DNA of 8,642 bases from Natrinema soli (lineage in GTDB: Archaea; Halobacteriota; Halobacteria; Halobacteriales; Natrialbaceae): contig NZ_JAQIVI010000383.1 in assembly GCF_028618695.1 (NCBI RefSeq), positions 1 through 8,642 of the forward strand. The letters run 5' to 3'. A model generated the notes under the pieces. It saw only the letters and a program-made list of their open reading frames with translations. It made no database searches and was not told the DNA's origin. How positions within the stretch are numbered: position 1 is the stretch's first letter; every line of letters starts with the position of its first letter. The position numbers and the translations under genes are program-made. Below, one piece after another: positions 6,952 to 8,642 of the stretch.

Positions 6952-7350
6952 GATTCTATATTTTCTCTGAGAGAACGTTGTAGCAAATATTATACTCGTC
7001 AATGAGGGTGAGGCGACTAGATCGAGTGACCACTCCTGACATCCGACGGTCGCAATTGAATTCACACCCGTACAGTTGGGTATCAGACTTCTATTTACAA
7101 TCATATATTTGTAATACGGAGAAAGGGATGGTGCCGCGCGTCACTCTGTTTGACATCTGCCGGAGAGTTGTCTCGTCGAGAGATATGAGTTGGAGGATCG
7201 ACTACTACCAGCCGTACCAGCGCCGTTGAGTAGACGACGGATCGAACAGGGTGGATTACAGGGACGATTTATGTTCGATCGAGAAGAAAGGTTACCCCGA
7301 GCGTTGGACAGTGTTCAGAAAGGGGGAGACGTAGCGTTTTCTGTGTATTC
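6952..7350. other. AT-richer stretch of about 400 bp with no supported gene
   Basis: The open frames here (for example 7002-7229 plus, and 6859-7104 minus) resemble no family I know and lack haloarchaeal codon character, so I do not call them. TATATTTTCTC just after the regulator's stop (about 6957-6967) is a T-rich stretch that could end transcription. A 6+6 bp palindrome lies at 7095-7114 (listed separately). The rest is plain sequence, probably decayed DNA. Confidence 0.5.
7095..7114. promoter_or_regulatory. AT-rich palindrome TTACAA-N8-TTGTAA
   Basis: TTACAA (7095-7100) and TTGTAA (7109-7114) are perfect inverted arms around an 8-bp AT core containing ATATAT. The geometry, 20 bp with arm centres 14 bp apart, fits a dimeric winged-helix operator, possibly overlapping a TATA-like core. 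No supported gene starts nearby, so its target, if any, is unknown. Confidence 0.35.
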
Positions 7351-7423
7351 ATGACCGAAAACACAACCCTCACTGGTACTATCGACCGGATTGAGTGAAG
7401 TTTTATTGCCTTGTTGAACGCTA
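7351..7423 (+). pseudogene. 5' fragment of a small DUF3006-like gene, interrupted by stop and IS
   Basis: An ATG at 7351 begins MTENTTLTGTIDRIE, followed by a TGA (7396-7398) and then in the same frame SFIALLNA up to the left end of the IS630 element. The pattern TxTIDRIEG-xxxALL is what I recall for the N-terminus of haloarchaeal DUF3006 proteins, small proteins of unknown function that start with a beta-strand pair. The stop would arise from GGA to TGA at the conserved Gly. The frame appears to continue past the element at 8588. The match is short and made from memory, so it is tentative. Confidence 0.38.
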
Positions 7424-7437
7424 GACTGCGTCGGGGT
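7424..7437 (+). repeat. Left terminal inverted repeat of the IS630 element
   Basis: GACTGCGTCGGGGT pairs with the right end at 10 of 14 positions (13 of 17 if the flanking CTA is counted). It lies 83-96 bp beyond the transposase stop codon and directly follows the TA at 7422-7423. Confidence 0.6.
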
Positions 7438-7519
7438 GGTGTCGATCACTCACGGTTTTACGACGTCAGAGATCGGCTCTTGGTGTCAGAAGATGCAGTA
7501 GCTGTCGCTATAGTAGAAG

Positions 7520-8518
7520 TTAGAAATGATTACTCACCACTGGTATAGAGAGCCGATCAAGAGCGGTATCAATGGCTGTTGTGAGTTCAGAAAGTGAATC
7601 AAAGAACTGGTTGCTTAGTGCTGATTGAAGTTGTCTCCAGCACTCTTCGACCGGATTGAGCTCTGGCAAGTACGCCGGCAATCTCACGAGGGTGAGGTCA
7701 TCACGGGCCGCCAGGTCCGTGACGGCTGACGCCCGAAAATACGGTGCTCCATCCAGCACAATGATCAGATTATCTTCGAACTCGTTGCAGAATGCGAGAA
7801 TGAAATATTTTGCGTGTTCGGCAGTCACGTACTCTTCGAATCGAGAGAAAAAGCGCTCACCGAGGACGGTGATCGCGCCCAAGAGACATGTCCAGTCGCG
7901 TTGCCCGGACAATTCGACGGCCGGCCGCGTGCCGCGCGGAAACTACGCGGCACGCGGCTCAACTTGGATGGATTTCTTGGTTTGATCGATACAAACTACT
8001 GTGGCGTCCATCTCCCGCCGCTTTTTTTGAGTTCTTCGTGGAACGTCTCTTGTTCGTCAGCCTCAGCTTCAGCGGCTGTTCGACATGGTTTTTGATAGCT
8101 CAGTCTCACCTCTTTGAGCAACCGTCGGCAACTCGGGATTGAGTACTCAACATCGTAGGTCTCGTCGAGATACTGCTGGACGAGCGCTAGCGTCCACGCC
8201 GGCGCGTCAACCCCCACTTCTTTGGGTGAGTCATGGACAGCTTCTTCGAATTCTTTCTACTCTTTTTCTGGGTGTTTTCGCTTTCTCCCAGATCGGTGAT
8301 CATAAGTAACAACCTGCTCAAATGATTCGTCGGTGTGGAGTCGCGTGAGCCAGCTATAGATCGTGTGTCGCTGAACGTCATCCCGCTCGGGTAGCTCGGT
8401 CTGTATAACGCCGTATTTATGCGATATTGCCGTTAAACCCGTTGTGTCGGCCTCTTTCCCTCCACGTTGTCGAGGACACCCTGCAATTCCTCACGGAGAT
8501 CTCGTCAGGATGATCCAC
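7520..8518 (-). pseudogene. IS630-family transposase, multiply disrupted
   Basis: Reading leftward from a GTG at 8518 (probably once ATG), the pieces are VDHPDEISV, EELQGVLDNVEGKRPTQR, LTAISHKYGVIQTELPERDD and TIYSWLTRLHTDESFEQ. Next come GVDAPAWTLALVQQYLDETY and SIPSCRRLLKEVRLSYQKP, and then the DDE catalytic part. Lesions are 1-nt deletions near 8490-8494 and 8436-8442, TAG at 8257-8259 (probably from Gln), a 1-nt loss in the A-run opposite 8022-8028, and TAG at 7943-7945 replacing Trp in AAWFPRGTRP. The catalytic acids survive: Asp in VVCIDQT, Asp in IVLDGAPYF and Glu in LPELNPVEECW. Repairing the deletions gives about 333 residues, right for the family. Such proteins cut and paste the element at TA sites. 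This copy cannot make the full protein. Confidence 0.88.
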
Positions 8519-8571
8519 TACGCTTAGCAACAATCTTTGAGTAGAAAGTTCTAATGGGCACTATAATGATT

Positions 8572-8585
8572 ACCTCGGCACCGTC
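8572..8585 (-). repeat. Right terminal inverted repeat of the IS630 element
   Basis: On the minus strand this reads GACGGTGCCGAGGT, matching the left end at 10 of 14 positions. It lies 54-67 bp upstream of the transposase start and is followed on the plus strand by the second TA (8586-8587). Confidence 0.6.
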
Positions 8586-8587
8586 TA

Positions 8588-8642
8588 GTTAGCGCAGTTT
8601 GAGAAGTGAGCAGGTCGTAGAGATTGGTTGGAACTATGCTCG
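8588..8642 (+). pseudogene. Possible continuation of the DUF3006-like gene beyond the IS
   Basis: If the IS and one TA copy are removed, the frame from 7351 continues without a shift into this segment. After an in-frame TAG (8590-8592) it reads RSLRSEQVVEIGWNYA to the window edge. EQVVEI resembles the second beta-hairpin of DUF3006 proteins, which usually have a short acidic turn and then (D/E)xVxEI. The fragment is too short to prove this, and the window ends before the rest could be seen. Confidence 0.28.

Larger units (their letters stand above)
7424..8585 (-). mobile_element. IS630-type insertion sequence, decayed
   Basis: This element of about 1.16 kb is bounded by inverted ends: GACTGCGTCGGGGT at 7424-7437 and, on the other strand, GACGGTGCCGAGGT at 8572-8585 (10 of 14 identical). 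Each end is flanked by TA (7422-7423 and 8586-8587), preceded by C on the left and followed by G on the right. That gives the CTAG target with TA duplication known for IS630 elements. Inside lies one transposase gene on the minus strand, spanning nearly the whole element and carrying five lesions, so the copy cannot move by itself. Length and single-gene layout fit the family. The exact ends are inferred from the imperfect repeats and have not been compared with a reference element. Confidence 0.78.

Noticed and set aside
7002..7229. 75-codon plus-strand frame after the regulator
   Set aside because: No recognisable motif, no good promoter or codon signature, and it sits in a decayed stretch.
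7471..7558. Perfect 10-bp inverted repeat GATCGGCTCT / AGAGCCGATC with a 68-bp loop at the transposase 3' end
   Set aside because: One such pair is expected by chance in a window of this size, and the long loop argues against a terminator or end repeat.
8022..8028. Programmed frameshift at the A7 run of the transposase
   Set aside because: Possible in principle for IS elements, but the gene also has two stops and two other deletions, so simple decay explains it better.
1..8642. CRISPR array, tRNA or rRNA genes, phage or defence genes
   Set aside because: I saw no regularly spaced repeats, no tRNA or rRNA sequence I could recognise, and no nuclease, integrase or defence motifs apart from the IS transposase.

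Overview
The window looks like chromosomal or megaplasmid DNA from a halophilic archaeon (class Halobacteria). The proteins are acidic and GC-rich. The solute-binding protein carries a twin-arginine lipobox signal. Several starts lie about 25-30 bp after a TATA-like box with no Shine-Dalgarno sequence, as in leaderless haloarchaeal transcripts. Codon use gives long antisense shadow frames, and the insertion sequence resembles haloarchaeal IS630 elements. These assignments come from reading the sequence; no database search was run.

Layout. At the left edge a leftward M20-family metallopeptidase is cut by the window (1-310, minus). A 317-bp divergent intergenic region follows, with a strong TATA box and a pair of AT-rich direct repeats 42 bp apart. 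A rightward TRAP transporter operon of the TAXI type comes next: a Tat-exported lipoprotein binding protein (628-1677) and a large fused membrane subunit (1705-3711). The gap to the next gene holds a frameshifted minus-strand gene remnant (about 3876-4108). Next come an MFS transporter (4205-5479) and a short-chain dehydrogenase/reductase with a complete catalytic tetrad (5530-6285). Immediately after the SDR stop codon lies a decayed IclR-family regulator (6290-6951). It lacks the front of its DNA-binding domain and has one net frameshift plus a small out-of-frame patch.

The right end (6952-8642) is less GC-rich and decayed. It has about 400 bp without a convincing gene but with an AT-rich palindrome, the start of a small DUF3006-like gene with an in-frame stop, and an IS630-type element (7424-8585). 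That element has recognisable inverted ends, sits in a CTAG target with a TA duplication, and carries a transposase ruined by three 1-nt deletions and two stops. The DUF3006-like frame appears to resume just beyond the element.

How the genes may work together (inference): two transporters, an oxidoreductase and an IclR-type regulator are the usual parts of a small uptake-and-catabolism cluster for an organic solute, and the neighbouring peptidase may or may not belong. The substrate cannot be told from the sequence. The regulator is dead as read, so the cluster may be constitutive or under other control. I see no clearly new system. The most informative material is in the decayed genes and the possible operator elements.
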